54,788 bases of DNA, from the NCBI GenBank assembly GCA_017936265.1, contig JAGBFX010000023.1, forward strand, positions 1 to 54,788, given 5' to 3'. The stretch's first letter is position 1. Each line of letters opens with the position of its first letter. Position numbers and translations under genes: made by a program. Origin of the DNA: Bacteroidaceae bacterium. GTDB lineage: Bacteria; Bacteroidota; Bacteroidia; Bacteroidales; Bacteroidaceae. The notes below the pieces were generated by a model. The model was not told the DNA's origin. It did no database searches and was given only the letters and a program-made list of their open reading frames with translations. This document shows positions 33,197 through 40,752 of this stretch, in pieces.

Positions 33197-35443
33197 TTAC
33201 ATCGGGTCGACGTCGTAGTACATTGTTATTGAGCGGAAACGGGGCTGGCTCAGGTATGCCTGCTGCAGGTTCAGCAGCAGCTCGTTTATCTTGTACTGCG
33301 AAAGGGAGTTCTCGGCTTTCAGTACAATCTTGCGTATGTACAGTTGCTTAACCTTTGCAACGGGAGGAAGGTCGGGACCCAGAATGCGCTCATCGAAAAT
33401 CTCGCGCATGTGTCTGCCGAGGATGGTCGAGAACTCCTCGAGCAACTGTACATCGCGATGCTTTATGTATATGTAAATAAGCCGATGAAAAGGAGGATAA
33501 TGGAACAATAGACGCTCTCCTATCTGCTGGTCATAGAATGACTGGTAGTCGTTGCTGACAATGAAAGGGATGACGGGTGCGTCGCTCATCTTTGTCTGCA
33601 GGAACACCTTCCCCTGACCGCTCTTCCTTCCCGCGCGCCCTGCCACCTGGGCCATCAGTTGGAATGCCCTTTCGGTAGCGCGGAAATCGGGGTAGTTGAG
33701 CAATGTGTCGGCATTGATGATACCGACCACAGCCACATTGTCAAAGTCCAGTCCTTTCGATACCATCTGTGTGCCTATGAGTATGTCGGTCTTGCCTTGC
33801 TGGAAACCGGTTATAATCTTCTCATATGCGCTCCTCGTACGTGTGGTGTCAAGGTCCATACGCTCAATCCTTGCATCGGGGAATATGTTCTGTAGGTCAT
33901 CCTCTATCTTCTCGGTACCGTAGCCAAGGTTGATGAAGTTCCGCTCTTCGCAGTTGGGGCAATGTACCGGTGCAGGGATAGTGTATCCGCAGTAGTGGCA
34001 TGTGAGCTTGCCTGCACTTTTGTGCAGCGTGAGGCTCACGTCGCAATGCTTGCATTTGGGAACCCAACCACAGGTCTTGCACTCCAGCAGGGGAGCATAG
34101 CCGCGGCGGTTCTGGAAAAGTATTATCTGCTGTCCGTTCTTCAGCGCTTCGCTCATGGCATCGACAAGCGGGTCCGAGAAAGGTCCTGTAACGAGCTTGC
34201 GGCGTTGGTACTCTATCATGTCCACGACCTCAATCTCGGGCAGCTTGACCGAACGGTGCCTTGTTGTGAGGCTGACAAGAGCGTATTTGCCGGTAGTGGC
34301 GTTGTAGTAGCTCTCGATCGACGGGGTGGCTGTTCCCAACAGTGTCTTTGCCCTGAAGAACGATGCAAGGACAATGGCTGCATTACGGGCATTGTAGCGT
34401 GGAGCGGGTTCCTGTTGCTTGTAGCTGTTCTCATGCTCTTCATCGACAACCACCAGTCCCAACCGTGTGAAGGGCAGGAACACCGATGAACGTACTCCCA
34501 GAATGATGTCATACGGCTCATCACTGAGCTGTTTCTTCCATATCTCGACCCTCTCGGCGTCGGAGAACTTCGAGTGGTACAGACCAATCCTGTTGCCGAA
34601 CACTTTTCTCAGGCGTTCGATAATCTGTTTGGTAAGGGCAATCTCGGGCAGCATGTAGAGAACCTGCTCGCCTCTCTTCAGAGCCTCGGCGATGAGATGT
34701 ATGTATATCTCGGTCTTTCCTGCCGATGTTACTCCGTGAAGCAGCGTGACGTTCTTCTCACTGAAACTCTCCTTTATGCTGTCAAAGGCTTTCTGCTGTG
34801 CTGGGTTCAGCGTGTTGCAGGGTGTGACCTCCTGCTCCTCGCGGTTCAGGCGCCCGATCTCGACCTCGTATGTCTCGAGAATGCCTTTGTCCTTCAGCTC
34901 CTTATATATGTTGGGCGATACCTGGGCTGCTTCAATGAGCTTGTGCTTGCTTATCTCTGTCGGGCTTCCCGTGAACGGGGCGGTAAGTGCGACAAGCGTG
35001 CCCAGCAGCCTCTTCTGCCGGGGGGCTCTTGAGAGTGTCTGCATGAGCAGGTTCACGTCGCTCTCCTTCTTCCATTTGGCGGCAAGCCTTGTCCTCTGTT
35101 CGGTGCGTGGCCTGAACTCGCCTTTGAGCCCTTGCGGTACGGCGGCCTTGTAGATTTCGCCGAGCGAGCAGAGGTAATACCTTGCTATCCAGTTCCACAG
35201 CTTCAGCTGTATCTCTGTTACAACAGGTTCTTCATCAAGCAGTTCTTTTATCGGTTTTGCCTTGTAGTCTTGTGGTTCCCTGTCGTGAATCTCGCTGACG
35301 AGAGCGGTATAGCTCCTCTTCTCGCCGAGGGGTACCGACACGCGGCAACCGACAGCGATTCTCTCCTTCAGCGGGGCTGGTATGCTGTATGTGTATGTCC
35401 CGGGCAAAGGAAGGGGCAGTATGGCTTCGATGAATCTGCTCAT
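33197..35443 (-). CDS. priA: Primosomal protein N' (replication restart helicase)
   Basis: A 748-residue superfamily 2 helicase that reloads the replisome at stalled forks. The N-terminal 3'-DNA-binding domain begins SRFIEAILPLPLPGTYTYS. Walker A is LLHGVTSAGKTEIY and the DEAH-type box is VVDEEHENSYKQQ. The zinc-binding insert has eight Cys (CKTCGWVPKCKHC, CHYCGY, CPNCEE). Helicase C motifs are GTQMVSKGLDFDNV and QVAGRAGRKSG. I chose the ATG at 35443 over an in-frame upstream start at 35506, because the -7 element at 35451-35459 would lie inside the longer frame. Confidence 0.95.
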   Translation of the reverse strand: MSRFIEAILPLPLPGTYTYSIPAPLKERIAVGCRVSVPLGEKRSYTALVSEIHDREPQDYKAKPIKELLDEEPVVTEIQLKLWNWIARYYLCSLGEIYKAAVPQGLKGEFRPRTEQRTRLAAKWKKESDVNLLMQTLSRAPRQKRLLGTLVALTAPFTGSPTEISKHKLIEAAQVSPNIYKELKDKGILETYEVEIGRLNREEQEVTPCNTLNPAQQKAFDSIKESFSEKNVTLLHGVTSAGKTEIYIHLIAEALKRGEQVLYMLPEIALTKQIIERLRKVFGNRIGLYHSKFSDAERVEIWKKQLSDEPYDIILGVRSSVFLPFTRLGLVVVDEEHENSYKQQEPAPRYNARNAAIVLASFFRAKTLLGTATPSIESYYNATTGKYALVSLTTRHRSVKLPEIEVVDMIEYQRRKLVTGPFSDPLVDAMSEALKNGQQIILFQNRRGYAPLLECKTCGWVPKCKHCDVSLTLHKSAGKLTCHYCGYTIPAPVHCPNCEERNFINLGYGTEKIEDDLQNIFPDARIERMDLDTTRTRSAYEKIITGFQQGKTDILIGTQMVSKGLDFDNVAVVGIINADTLLNYPDFRATERAFQLMAQVAGRAGRKSGQGKVFLQTKMSDAPVIPFIVSNDYQSFYDQQIGERLLFHYPPFHRLIYIYIKHRDVQLLEEFSTILGRHMREIFDERILGPDLPPVAKVKQLYIRKIVLKAENSLSQYKINELLLNLQQAYLSQPRFRSITMYYDVDPM

Positions 35444-35450
35444 TGTTGTC

Positions 35451-35459
35451 GCGAAGTTA
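35451..35459 (-). promoter_or_regulatory. -7 element for priA; near-leaderless transcript
   Basis: The minus strand reads TAACTTCGC, preceded by TTT and a 20-nt spacer. It sits 8 bp before the priA ATG, so the transcript would begin within a few bases of the start codon. Confidence 0.45.
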
Positions 35460-35525
35460 CTTTTATTATGCGACAATAAAAAGATAATTTGCTCTTTTCG
35501 TTTCATGTTTCATCAATAATCGTAT

Positions 35526-35534
35526 TATCTTTGC
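35526..35534 (+). promoter_or_regulatory. -7 promoter element for the lipoprotein cluster
   Basis: TATCTTTGC is an exact TAnnTTTGC match, 30 bp before the first lipoprotein ATG. A TTTC at 35501 lies at roughly the -33 distance. AAGAGAGGAT just before the ATG is a good ribosome-binding site. Confidence 0.65.
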
Positions 35535-35563
35535 AATGTTCGTGATATAATAAAAGAGAGGAT

Positions 35564-35917
35564 ATGAAGAAACTTTTAGCAGCAGCTGTGACGCTTGCGG
35601 TTTTTGTATGTTGCGGTAAATCTGTGAGTGAGAAGGCCAGTGCAGCTCTCAAGCAGAATATTGAGGTATATGAAAGTGCTATTGAGGAGCTCAGGGGTGT
35701 AAAGACCGAGGGTGAGATGGCTATGGTTGTGGAGAATACTGCACATAGGATAGATGAACTAAGAGAAACTGAGGAATGGAAGGCATACATCTCTGTTGCC
35801 GAGTCGAATGACAACAAAGCCCTGGAGGATATAAAGCCGTCTCAGGAGGCTATGAGAAATGCAGCATTGGAGTTTGCCCGCGTATTGGGGGAGGTCGCTC
35901 ATGAAATTGCACAATAA
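35564..35917 (+). CDS. Small helical lipoprotein (family member 1)
   Basis: A 117-residue protein. The signal peptide MKKLLAAAVTLAVFVCC ends in a lipobox-like VFVC/C. The mature part is charged and predicted largely helical: SEKASAALKQNIEVYESAIE, then EMAMVVENTAHRIDELRE and MRNAALEFARVLGEVAHEIA. The (I/A)xxYxxAxxE pattern near the start and the closing A-Y/F-A-x-V-L motif recur in the next three proteins. Function is unknown. It is followed 15 bp later by the second member. Confidence 0.7.
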   Translation: MKKLLAAAVTLAVFVCCGKSVSEKASAALKQNIEVYESAIEELRGVKTEGEMAMVVENTAHRIDELRETEEWKAYISVAESNDNKALEDIKPSQEAMRNAALEFARVLGEVAHEIAQ

Positions 35918-35932
35918 CAAGACAGTACAATT

Positions 35933-36274
35933 ATGAAATATTTTATGTTGCTTGCAGTTATGGCCTTTATGGCTGTAGGTTGCGGAGATTCTTTAGGGAA
36001 GGAGATGGACATTTTTGAACAGGCTGCAGAAGCGTACACCAAGGCTGCGGATGAAGTACAGAACGCAGGGAGTCTGTCCGATGTCGAGGATATTGTCATT
36101 GACCTGCAGGAGACCATTACCGACATCGAGGAGAGTGATGAAATGAAGCTGCTTATGGAGAATGAGGATACCCTTGCTCTCGAAGAGTATGAGGAGGCTC
36201 TGGAACTTGTGCGGGAGGCGGCTTCAAGATATGCAGATGTCCTTGTGGATAAATGTGCCGAACTCGGTATGTGA
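35933..36274 (+). CDS. Small helical lipoprotein (family member 2)
   Basis: A 113-residue protein with lipobox AFMAVGC after a 16-residue hydrophobic stretch. The mature part is strongly acidic and helical: FEQAAEAYTKAADEVQNAGS, a low-charge linker, LQETITDIEESDEMK, and a closing EAASRYADVLVDKCAELG. The order of elements matches member 1 (YESAIE/YTKAAD; FARVLGEVA/YADVLVDKC). A rho-independent terminator follows at 36295, so members 1 and 2 form one transcript. Confidence 0.7.
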   Translation: MKYFMLLAVMAFMAVGCGDSLGKEMDIFEQAAEAYTKAADEVQNAGSLSDVEDIVIDLQETITDIEESDEMKLLMENEDTLALEEYEEALELVREAASRYADVLVDKCAELGM

Positions 36275-36294
36275 AACAACCGTCAGTGATAGGT

Positions 36295-36320
36295 AAAAAC
36301 GCAGGTATCTGCGTTTTTTT
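36295..36320 (+). terminator. Rho-independent terminator after lipoprotein 2
   Basis: AAAACGCAG at 36296-36304, loop GTAT, CTGCGTTTT, then a T-run. It closes the first two-gene lipoprotein unit 20 bp after its stop codon. Confidence 0.85.
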
Positions 36321-36356
36321 TATCTTCTTATTCTTCGTGTTCTTGAAATTATGTAC

Positions 36357-36365
36357 TATTTTCGC
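36357..36365 (+). promoter_or_regulatory. Probable -7 element for lipoprotein 3
   Basis: TATTTTCGC, a TAnnTTTGC variant, with TTCG at 36334 at about the right -33 spacing (19 nt). It lies 56 bp before the ATG at 36421, after the terminator. Confidence 0.45.
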
Positions 36366-36420
36366 AGTGCTATAAGAACATTCGGGAGATAATATGTATA
36401 TATATAGGAATATCAGAACA

Positions 36421-37485
36421 ATGTGGTCTGCTGCAAGAAACCTTCTCGCAGCGATGTCGGCAGTGGCGCTTGTTGCATCATGCAGTGACATCTACGAGGC
36501 CCAGGCAGACATATATGATGAGTATAAAGCGAAGGTCGATACCGCGACATCGCATAAGAGCCTTAAGGAACTGAATGATGCCCTTGAGTATGAGATTGTC
36601 GCGCTTCTCAAGGGAGACAGGGAAAGGGTTGTGGATGCTGCCAAGGAAGGCAAGAAATTCAAGGATAGCGAGAAGACTCTTGCAAAGGCCGAGGCCAATT
36701 ATGTGAATGCTTATCTTGGCAAGGTCGTCATGATGATTCTTTCAGAGCAGAAGGATAAGTACAGTGAATATACCCAAAAACTCAATGATGCTGTGACATA
36801 TGATGAACTTGCTGCCTTGAACCGTTCTTTGAACGGCTTCGTTACGGATATCAATACAAAATACGCCGATGAACTGAAGAGGGTAAAAGCGAGGGATATG
36901 TTGAAAGAGCAGCTGGCTGAACTTGAAAAGGCAAGGAATGCCTACCTCAATGCTTATGTGGCAAGAGTGTCTCCTCTGTTCCATGCCCATGAGAAAGGCA
37001 TATATGACAAGTATGCCTCAAAGGTAAGTGCCGAGACCGAGTATGAGCATCTTAAACTGGCCAACCAGTACTGTAAGGGCGAGATTGCCATTTTCTATAA
37101 TGAGAATGCTGTTGTGTTGCAGAGGATGGCGGCCGGCGATTATGCCGTGGAGAAGGCTGCCGTCACTGTCGCAAAGGAGAGTTTTGAGCAATCTTATTTA
37201 AAGAAAGTCTCTTTCCCTGTGCTTGAATATCAGAAAAAGATATATACAGGTGCCGTAGAGCTATTTGCCGATATAAAGAATGCCGATGAGCTTGACAAGG
37301 CCAACAGGGCATTCATTGATATCAACAACATATTCACAAGGGAGAACAGCGAGGAACTCCAGTGGATTACAGCTGCTGCGGAAAATGACAAGGCATACAG
37401 GAATGCTATGGATGAGGTAAAGGCATGCTATGAGAAGGTGCTGGATGCTTCGGACAATAAGGCAGCAGAACTCGGGTTGAGATGA
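36421..37485 (+). CDS. Lipoprotein with four tandem helical repeats (family member 3)
   Basis: A 354-residue lipoprotein with lipobox ALVASC. The mature part contains four repeats of about 80-90 residues. Each opens with a (I/K)Y-x-x-(Y/A)-x-x-(K/V) helix: IYDEYKAKV, KYSEYTQKL, IYDKYASKV, IYTGAVELF. An L-x-x-(L/A)-N segment follows (LKELNDALE, LAALNRSLN, LKLANQYCK, LDKANRAFI). Each ends with A/S-Y-L-x-(A/K)-type residues (YVNAYLGKV, YLNAYVARV, FEQSYLKKV). The single-unit proteins at 35933 and 37521 resemble one such repeat. I chose the ATG at 36421 over one at 36394 for a compact signal peptide. Function unknown; elongated periplasmic or surface structure is inferred. Confidence 0.72.
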   Translation: MWSAARNLLAAMSAVALVASCSDIYEAQADIYDEYKAKVDTATSHKSLKELNDALEYEIVALLKGDRERVVDAAKEGKKFKDSEKTLAKAEANYVNAYLGKVVMMILSEQKDKYSEYTQKLNDAVTYDELAALNRSLNGFVTDINTKYADELKRVKARDMLKEQLAELEKARNAYLNAYVARVSPLFHAHEKGIYDKYASKVSAETEYEHLKLANQYCKGEIAIFYNENAVVLQRMAAGDYAVEKAAVTVAKESFEQSYLKKVSFPVLEYQKKIYTGAVELFADIKNADELDKANRAFIDINNIFTRENSEELQWITAAAENDKAYRNAMDEVKACYEKVLDASDNKAAELGLR

Positions 37486-37520
37486 AAATGATTGGTTCGG
37501 ATTTTTAAAGTGTGATATAT

Positions 37521-37895
37521 ATGAAGAAGATTAACTCTATTTTGGTTTCTTTGGTTGCCGTAGCGGCTCTCTTCCTTGCCTCATGTGCAGGGGCCGGCAA
37601 GCCGGAGAATGTGTTTGACAAGAAGATTTCGGCATATAAAGGTGCTGTAGAGAAGGTTTTGGCAGCAAAGGAGATATCGGAGCTCAATGGAATAAATGAG
37701 GCGCTCGAGAATGAGATTGCCGGCATTGAGGAACTTTGTGCCGATGAACTTAACAAGGTCTTTGAAGAGAAAGCCGTGAATGTTGATGCATACAAGAGTG
37801 ATGAGGACTCACTCAAGAAGGCGCAGACAGCCTATGATGATGCCTACATATCAAGGTATCTTGAACTGGCCGACGCTGCGGCTCCCCAGCTGTAA
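37521..37895 (+). CDS. Small helical lipoprotein (family member 4)
   Basis: A 124-residue lipoprotein with a clear signal peptide and lipobox LFLASC followed by AGAGKPENVF. The mature part is one repeat of the type seen four times in the preceding gene: FDKKISAYKGAVEKVLAAK, ISELNGINEALENEIAGIEE, then LKKAQTAYDDAYISRYLEL. The ATG at 37521 is preferred over GTG 37512. It lies 35 bp after member 3. Function unknown. Confidence 0.72.
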   Translation: MKKINSILVSLVAVAALFLASCAGAGKPENVFDKKISAYKGAVEKVLAAKEISELNGINEALENEIAGIEELCADELNKVFEEKAVNVDAYKSDEDSLKKAQTAYDDAYISRYLELADAAAPQL

Positions 37896-37924
37896 AAAGA
37901 ACAATAACCTATTTGAACGATATT

Positions 37925-38110
37925 ATGAAGAAGATTTTGTTTGCACTCTCTCTGCTGTTCGTGCTCACGGGCTGCATGGGCGGACAGACTGTAGAGAAGG
38001 TTGATGAGAAGGGCTGTAATCCTGCTCCCGAACAGATAATTGATATGAACGGACCGGTACAGGAAACAGAGACTGTCGTAGAGGAGGCTGTCGACTCTTT
38101 GGCTATCTGA
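37925..38110 (+). CDS. Very small lipoprotein at the end of the cluster
   Basis: A 61-residue predicted lipoprotein. MKKILFALSLLFVLTGC is a clean signal peptide and lipobox, with MGGQTVEKVDEKGC after it. The mature 45 residues are acidic and carry no helical repeat like its neighbours, only a second Cys. An in-frame TTG at 37913 is not needed. It lies 29 bp after member 4 and ends just before a strong hairpin. Small outer-membrane lipoproteins of this size are common and mostly unstudied. Confidence 0.6.
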   Translation: MKKILFALSLLFVLTGCMGGQTVEKVDEKGCNPAPEQIIDMNGPVQETETVVEEAVDSLAI

Positions 38111-38122
38111 TACACTGTAGGA

Positions 38123-38176
38123 CTCATATATACCGAAGGCGCACATCAAATGATGTGCGCCTTCGGTATATATGAG
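38123..38176. terminator. Perfect 26-bp hairpin between convergent genes
   Basis: CTCATATATACCGAAGGCGC continues to 38148 and is followed after two bases by its exact complement (38151-38176). It lies between the stop codons of the last lipoprotein and the alkaline phosphatase. Being symmetric it can end transcription from both sides, though only short T/A runs flank it. Confidence 0.8.
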
Positions 38177-38186
38177 CCTTTATGCT

Positions 38187-39503
38187 TTATTTGACTCCTT
38201 TCAGCTCTCTAATGATTTTCGGGATATCAGTGTTGTCTATCACACCGTTGAATCTGTCGGCGCCTTTGCCGATTGCGAACAGAGGTACGAATGTGCCCGA
38301 GTGGTTGCCGCTTGCCCATGAGAGGGCTGCACTGCGGTTGAGGTCATACACAGCGTTGTATGCAATCTCCCTCGCAAGGTCATAGTCTACAGTGACTCTC
38401 TCCCCGTTGGCTTTCTTGTTGCGTATGCCCACACCGATGTTCTCCTTTACCAGCTGCTCGAGTCTCTCCCATGTGGTCTCTTTCTCGGCCTGGAGAATCT
38501 CAATCATTCTCTCGACACTTACCTTCTGCGATGAGAGTGCCTTCAGGTTGAGTGTATAATCTCCTCTGTAGCCCAGTACAAGACCACCTGTCTCGTGGTC
38601 GGCTGTAACGATTATGAGTGTCTCATCCTTGTGCTTCTTGTAGAACTCATATGCCACAGCGATAGCTGCGTCAAAGTCAAGCACCTCCTGGAATACTGTA
38701 GCGCCGTCATCGTTGTGTGCCGCGTAGTCAATCTTGCCGCCCTCAATCATCATAAAGAAGCCCTTCTTGCTCTTTTCCTCAAGGAAGTCGATACCTGCCG
38801 CTGTAATCTGTGCAAGGGTCAGGTCTTTTTCTGTGCGGTTGATTGCATATGGGAGCTCTGTGGCTACATCCTTCTGGTACAGCATAATCTTCTCTGCACC
38901 TTCGGCCTTTGCAAGGTAGTCGTTATAGCCGCGTGCTATTGCATAGCCCTGCTCCTTGGCCTTGTCGTAGACGTTTTTACGTGTCTCATCGTAGCCTTTC
39001 ACATCGCCGCCTGCATAGAAGTCGTAGCCTGCTTCAAGCATCCATGGAGCAATCTCATCGTAGTTGTGACGGCTCATGTTGTGCGCATAGAATGCTGATG
39101 GTGTCGCGTGGTTTATGGGTACGGTGGTTGCAACGCCAATTGCCATGCCCTTGTCTGCGAGGTCGGCAGCGACGCTGTACACCTCAACCGTGTCGCGTCC
39201 GACACCGATGGCTGCGTTATATGTCTTGTGCCCTGTTGATAGGGCTGTGCCCGATGCTGCCGAGTCGGTAACACCGTTTGTGGCCGAATAGGTCGTGACA
39301 AAAGCACTCTCGGGGAACTGGGTAAAGCATAGCTTCTGTGGACGTCCTATGACTCCCTGCAACTCTCCAAGGTAAAGTTCTGTACCGAGCACGTGTGACG
39401 GGCCCATTCCGTCGCCTATGAAGTAAAAGATGTACTTCGGGCCTTTTGCATAGCCGACTGCCACAATGAGCAACAGCAGCATTGTTCCGAATAAGCGTTT
39501 CAT
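38187..39503 (-). CDS. phoA: Alkaline phosphatase
   Basis: A 438-residue exported phosphomonoesterase. The signal peptide is about residues 1-19. Metal-binding IGDGMGPSH is near residue 30. The nucleophile is Ser81 in VTDSAASGTALS, and downstream metal ligands are in MIEGGKIDYAAHNDD, VTADHETGG and SGNHSGTFVP. All three metal-site clusters are intact, so activity is expected. It releases phosphate from organic esters in the periplasm. It is the last gene of a minus-strand run, 21 bp after the serpin. No Pho-box-like regulation could be identified. Confidence 0.93.
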   Translation of the reverse strand: MKRLFGTMLLLLIVAVGYAKGPKYIFYFIGDGMGPSHVLGTELYLGELQGVIGRPQKLCFTQFPESAFVTTYSATNGVTDSAASGTALSTGHKTYNAAIGVGRDTVEVYSVAADLADKGMAIGVATTVPINHATPSAFYAHNMSRHNYDEIAPWMLEAGYDFYAGGDVKGYDETRKNVYDKAKEQGYAIARGYNDYLAKAEGAEKIMLYQKDVATELPYAINRTEKDLTLAQITAAGIDFLEEKSKKGFFMMIEGGKIDYAAHNDDGATVFQEVLDFDAAIAVAYEFYKKHKDETLIIVTADHETGGLVLGYRGDYTLNLKALSSQKVSVERMIEILQAEKETTWERLEQLVKENIGVGIRNKKANGERVTVDYDLAREIAYNAVYDLNRSAALSWASGNHSGTFVPLFAIGKGADRFNGVIDNTDIPKIIRELKGVK

Positions 39504-39524
39504 AATATCTGTTCTTATTTGTTG

Positions 39525-40751
39525 TTATTCGTTGGGGTTACCTACCTTACCGATGAAAAGTACATTCTCGGGCTGATAATTTGTTATAAGGTATATGAAT
39601 GGCCTGTCGAGTTTGACGGTCCTCTTCTCCGGTTTCTGGTTTGATGCGAGAAGTCCTGCCCTCATGACTGTAAGGGCGGCAGCCTCGGCACCGGTCTCAT
39701 CTACCTTTATGAATGTCTTCTGGAATGCATCGTCAATGTACAGAGGCTCGCGGGATATTCCGTCAAACTGTGCATCCGGGCCGAATGCACGTGGCATGCC
39801 CATCTTTTTCAGTGGGTTCTTGAGGCTTGTGGCAAAATCACTCTGGAACCTTGGCATTGAGAGTGTAACCTGATAGATGGACATCTCGCCGAGGATTTTC
39901 TCATAATTGGCCGAAAGATGTGCCGCTGCCTCTTCGGTTGTTACGCCTTCAGCCGGCAGTACGAGCAGCATCTGATAGGTATCATCAAACAGCTTTACCA
40001 CTATCTGAAGAATGTCATCTTCGTAATACTGTGTCTTTATACTCTGGTTCATCATGGGCACTTCAACGACAGTGCCGTCCTCTTTTGTGAAAGGCGCCTC
40101 CTTTGTCTTGCCCTTGTTGAACTCATCTTTCCAGCCGCCTTTGAAGTAGAGGGCGTTGATGAGGTACATCCTGTCGTTCTTCTTTATCTCATCAAGTGCC
40201 GATTTAATTTTGCCTTTTGTGTTCTCGCTGCACCATTCGTTGATTCTCTGTAATGTTTCCTTGTTGAATGGTGCTGTTGTCACGAGTGCGTTGAAGTACT
40301 CTTTGTTGGTGTCGATGAACTCCTGCTTTACATCAAGTTTTTCATTTACCCATATTGAATTTGCAATGTTTACTTCGCAACCGTATCTGTTAGCGGAAAG
40401 TTGCTCTATTGTCTCCTTGGCTTTTGCGTTGACATCATCTGCAAGGCCCATGGTGCCGTACATCTGCTGCTGTGTCTCGCCTGTGGCACCGTTGGCAGTC
40501 ATCGAGAGTGCCAGCTGCGCACTGAGTGGTGAGATGCAAACATTCTCCTGCTTGCTCTCTTTGCACACTGTGTTAAAGAGGCTGCCCCAGAAAGGCAGTT
40601 TCTTCTCTTCGCCGTTTACGGTATATGTAGTGCCGTTGTTTACAATCATACTCTCTCCTTTAATCTCCGGGTTGAGGTTCTGTCTTCCTGTTGAGCAGGA
40701 GATAAGTGCCGCAACCATGAAAAATGGTGTGATAAACTTTTTAATGTCCAT
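39525..40751 (-). CDS. Serpin-family lipoprotein (protease inhibitor)
   Basis: A 408-residue serpin. The lipobox ALISC (Cys19) suggests membrane or surface anchoring. Serpin landmarks are ISPLSAQLALSMTANGATGE, LINALYFKGGWKDEF, and the C-terminal DRPFIYLI with GKVGNP. The reactive-centre loop is about residues 351-375: the hinge DETGAEAAALT has small residues at P12-P10 as in inhibitory serpins. The scissile region falls near MRAGLLAS, so Leu or Arg could serve as P1. Related Bacteroidetes serpins inhibit host or self serine and cysteine proteases. It starts one base after the rseP stop codon, implying translational coupling. Confidence 0.92.
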   Translation of the reverse strand: MDIKKFITPFFMVAALISCSTGRQNLNPEIKGESMIVNNGTTYTVNGEEKKLPFWGSLFNTVCKESKQENVCISPLSAQLALSMTANGATGETQQQMYGTMGLADDVNAKAKETIEQLSANRYGCEVNIANSIWVNEKLDVKQEFIDTNKEYFNALVTTAPFNKETLQRINEWCSENTKGKIKSALDEIKKNDRMYLINALYFKGGWKDEFNKGKTKEAPFTKEDGTVVEVPMMNQSIKTQYYEDDILQIVVKLFDDTYQMLLVLPAEGVTTEEAAAHLSANYEKILGEMSIYQVTLSMPRFQSDFATSLKNPLKKMGMPRAFGPDAQFDGISREPLYIDDAFQKTFIKVDETGAEAAALTVMRAGLLASNQKPEKRTVKLDRPFIYLITNYQPENVLFIGKVGNPNE

Positions 40752-40752
40752 A

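Noticed and set aside
35444-35506. N-terminal extension of priA by 21 residues
   Set aside because: A -7 promoter element lies inside the extension, and the residues MSRFIEAILPLPLPGTYTYS form the normal family start.
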